Source of the DNA: Alloyangia pacifica
GTDB lineage: Bacteria > Pseudomonadota > Alphaproteobacteria > Rhodobacterales > Rhodobacteraceae
Length of the DNA: 64,000 bases
NCBI RefSeq assembly: GCF_003111685.1
Contig: NZ_CP022190.1
Location: forward strand, 248,001 to 312,000
Direction of reading: 5' to 3'
The translations under genes were made by a program, and so were the position numbers. Positions 62,520-64,000 of this stretch are shown one piece after another; position 1 is the first letter of the stretch, and every line of letters begins with the position of its first letter. The notes under the pieces were generated by a model. That model was not told the origin of the DNA. It did no database searches and saw only the letters and a program-made list of their open reading frames with translations.

Positions 62520-63760
62520 ACTCCGGCATCACATCCACCCTGACCCGGGCGACCGGCACAGCCGCGCCGGCGCCCAGCCAGCCGCTGCGTATCTGCATGA
62601 TCATCTCCTCCTACCACCCGATCGTCGGAGGGGCGGAAAAGCAGGTGGCGCAACTCGCCGGACTGATGACCGGGCAGGGGCACGAGGTCTACATCCTCAC
62701 GCGCCGCTATCCCGGGCTTGCCGCCACCGAGACCATCGACGGCGTCAAGGTCCGGCGCATCGCCCTGCGCAAGCCGGTCAAGGGCGTCGGCTTCATCCTC
62801 GGTGCCGCGCGCATGGTGCGCGAGCTGAACCCCGACGTCATCCATTGCCACTCGCTCTTCTCCCCGGCGCTGGCCGGGGCGCTTGGCAAGCGCTGGACCA
62901 ATGCGCCTTTGCTTGCCAAGCCCATGTGCGGCGGCGAGGCGACGTCCATCGCCAGCAAGCCGCTCGGGCGACAGCGGCTGGCCTACATGGCGCGGGCCGT
63001 CGACCGGTTCCCGATGGTGAGCCGCGAGATCGAGACCGAGCTGACCGAACTCGGGGTGCCAGCGGAGAAGTTGCGGTACATCCCCAACGGCGTGGACGGC
63101 GCGCGCTTCTGCCCCGCCCGTACCCCGGTCGAGAAGGACAAGCTGCGCCTGAGCCTCGGCCTGCCCGCGGGACCGCTCTTTCTCTTTGCCGGGCGGCTTG
63201 CGGCGCAGAAGCGCCTGCCGCTGCTGCTCGAGGCCTGGTCGGACGTCCGCGAAAGCATCCCGCAGGCGACGCTCGCTATCGCCGGGGCGAACCGCGCCTC
63301 GGGGTCGGGCTACCATGCAACTTTCGGCGAGTGCGACGAGATCCCTGCCGCGCTGCTCGAGCAGCCCGGGGTGCGTATGCTTGGCCATGTGGCTGACATG
63401 CCCAACCTGCTGCGGGCGGTGGATGTCTTCGTGCTGCCCTCGGCACGCGAGGGTCTGTCCAACGCCCTGCTCGAAGCCTGTGCTTCGGGTCTGGCCTGCA
63501 TCACCGCGCGCACCGGGGGCGCCATGGACTTCATGCGCGATGGCGAGAACGGACTGCTGTTCGAGGTCGACGACCGTCAGGCGCTGGCCACCGCGCTGGC
63601 GCAGCTGGCGACCGATGCCGAGCGCCGCGCCCGGCTCGGCGAGGCCGCGCTGCGCACAGTGGCCGAGAGCTACGACATCCGCCAGACCGCGACCTCGCTG
63701 CTGGCACAATATGCCGAGCTGGGCGCCGGCACCCGCGCCGCCACGGCGGGGAGGCGCTGA
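62516..63760 (+). CDS. GT4-family glycosyltransferase (second)
   Basis: A 414-residue GT4 enzyme. N-terminal ICMIISSYHPIVGGAEKQV (about 26-44) is the acceptor-domain loop of GT4 proteins; FLFAGRLAAQKRLPLLL (about 221-237) and PSAREGLSNALLEACASG (about 310-327) are donor-site motifs. Starts at the ATGA overlap with the first transferase. One base separates its stop from the next gene. Confidence 0.9.
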   Translation: MNSGITSTLTRATGTAAPAPSQPLRICMIISSYHPIVGGAEKQVAQLAGLMTGQGHEVYILTRRYPGLAATETIDGVKVRRIALRKPVKGVGFILGAARMVRELNPDVIHCHSLFSPALAGALGKRWTNAPLLAKPMCGGEATSIASKPLGRQRLAYMARAVDRFPMVSREIETELTELGVPAEKLRYIPNGVDGARFCPARTPVEKDKLRLSLGLPAGPLFLFAGRLAAQKRLPLLLEAWSDVRESIPQATLAIAGANRASGSGYHATFGECDEIPAALLEQPGVRMLGHVADMPNLLRAVDVFVLPSAREGLSNALLEACASGLACITARTGGAMDFMRDGENGLLFEVDDRQALATALAQLATDAERRARLGEAALRTVAESYDIRQTATSLLAQYAELGAGTRAATAGRR

Positions 63761-63761
63761 G

Positions 63762-64000
63762 ATGAGCGACACGGCCCCGATCTTCCTGCTCGGCCTGCAG
63801 CGCGGCGGCAGCGACCAACTGCACGACGCGCTGCGCGCCCATCGCGACACCGTCTGGCCCGAGGGCGCCATTCACGAAGTGCTCCGCCCGGCGCCGGTGC
63901 CGCGCGCCGAGACCCTGAAGGCTCTTGCGAGCTACTTTCCCACGCTGTTGCGCAGCGGTGACATCCTCAATCCGCGGTGCGCCCCCGGCCCGCTGCGCCC
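63762..64000 (+). CDS. Sulfotransferase-like protein (partial, 5' end only)
   Basis: The first 79 residues begin MSDTAPIFLLGLQRGGSDQL, where I-F-L-L-G-x-x-R-G-G-S resembles the PAPS-binding loop (R-S-G-S/T) of sulfotransferases. It lies directly after the second glycosyltransferase in the same operon, suggesting sulfation or similar decoration of the polysaccharide. Cut by the window edge; with no further motifs visible the family call is tentative. Confidence 0.55.
   Translation, partial: MSDTAPIFLLGLQRGGSDQLHDALRAHRDTVWPEGAIHEVLRPAPVPRAETLKALASYFPTLLRSGDILNPRCAPGPLR

Overview
The window is GC-rich, densely coded DNA with the gene content of a Rhodobacterales alphaproteobacterium (Roseobacter/Salipiger-like). 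Grounds: a rhizobial-type rhamnose operon, a ChvE-GguAB sugar transporter with a GbpR-like regulator, CcrM (the alphaproteobacterial GANTC methylase), TGA-N9-TCA iron boxes, and a DnaA-like plasmid replication module with parAB, a type known from Rhodobacterales plasmids. No rRNA, tRNA, CRISPR array, transposase or phage gene was seen.

Layout. (1) 1-9.2 kb: L-rhamnose use. rhaR-rhaS-rhaT-rhaP-rhaQ (minus strand, cut at the left edge) diverges from rhaD-rhaI across a shared control region with a perfect inverted repeat. (2) 9.2-13.2 kb: a replication/partition module. Three copies of a new-looking parS-type palindrome (core GTAACCCATGGGTTAC) lie at the end of a parA-parB operon, which diverges from a DnaA-like initiator gene across an origin-like region. 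GANTC sites cluster beside the first palindrome. (3) 13.4-28.4 kb: sugar uptake and oxidation. This holds a YtfQRT-YjfF-type ABC system with a GntR regulator, then gbpR divergent from chvE-gguA-gguB, followed by four genes for oxidative L-arabinose/D-galactose catabolism (dehydratase, lactonase, dehydrogenase, mutarotase). (4) 28.5-32.2 kb: a TAXI-type TRAP transporter and a LuxR-type regulator. (5) 32.2-46.8 kb: iron acquisition. It includes tonB-exbD-exbD-exbB plus a small exported protein, two YdcZ-type membrane proteins, a compact catecholate/aryl siderophore assembly line (aryl-AMP ligase, free aryl carrier protein, four-domain NRPS with a serine-type adenylation code), a siderophore esterase, a three-gene FecBCD-type ABC importer and a cytochrome b561. 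(6) 46.9-52.3 kb: genes normally regarded as core chromosomal (ccrM, rnhB, xerC, a DUF484 gene), then an ABM-fold protein, an atypical response regulator and a universal stress protein. (7) 52.4-64 kb: exopolysaccharide-type region. It holds a UDP-uronate epimerase, UDP-glucose dehydrogenase, a large beta-helix lyase without signal peptide, two GT4 glycosyltransferases and the start of a sulfotransferase-like gene. Embedded here is a cassette of a 72-residue exported basic peptide, an HprK-like kinase and a nucleotidyltransferase.

How it works together. Regions 1, 3 and 4 form a substrate-uptake block; four transport operons share the design binding-protein gene, stem-loop, remaining genes. 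Region 5 would make, hydrolyse and import an aryl-capped seryl siderophore, but aryl-acid synthesis and an outer-membrane receptor are not in the window. In region 7 the sugar enzymes give UDP-glucuronate and possibly UDP-galacturonate, and the lyase could trim a uronate-containing polymer.

Most interesting points: the peptide/kinase/nucleotidyltransferase cassette (54.0-56.5 kb), which resembles the tailoring half of phosphorylated lasso-peptide clusters without a cyclase; a shared 17-bp operator-like repeat in front of that cassette and of the glycosyltransferases; and a plasmid-type replication module about 34 kb from core chromosomal genes. Start codons were chosen by hand from Shine-Dalgarno spacing and family length. 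All functional calls come from reading the sequence; no database search was run.
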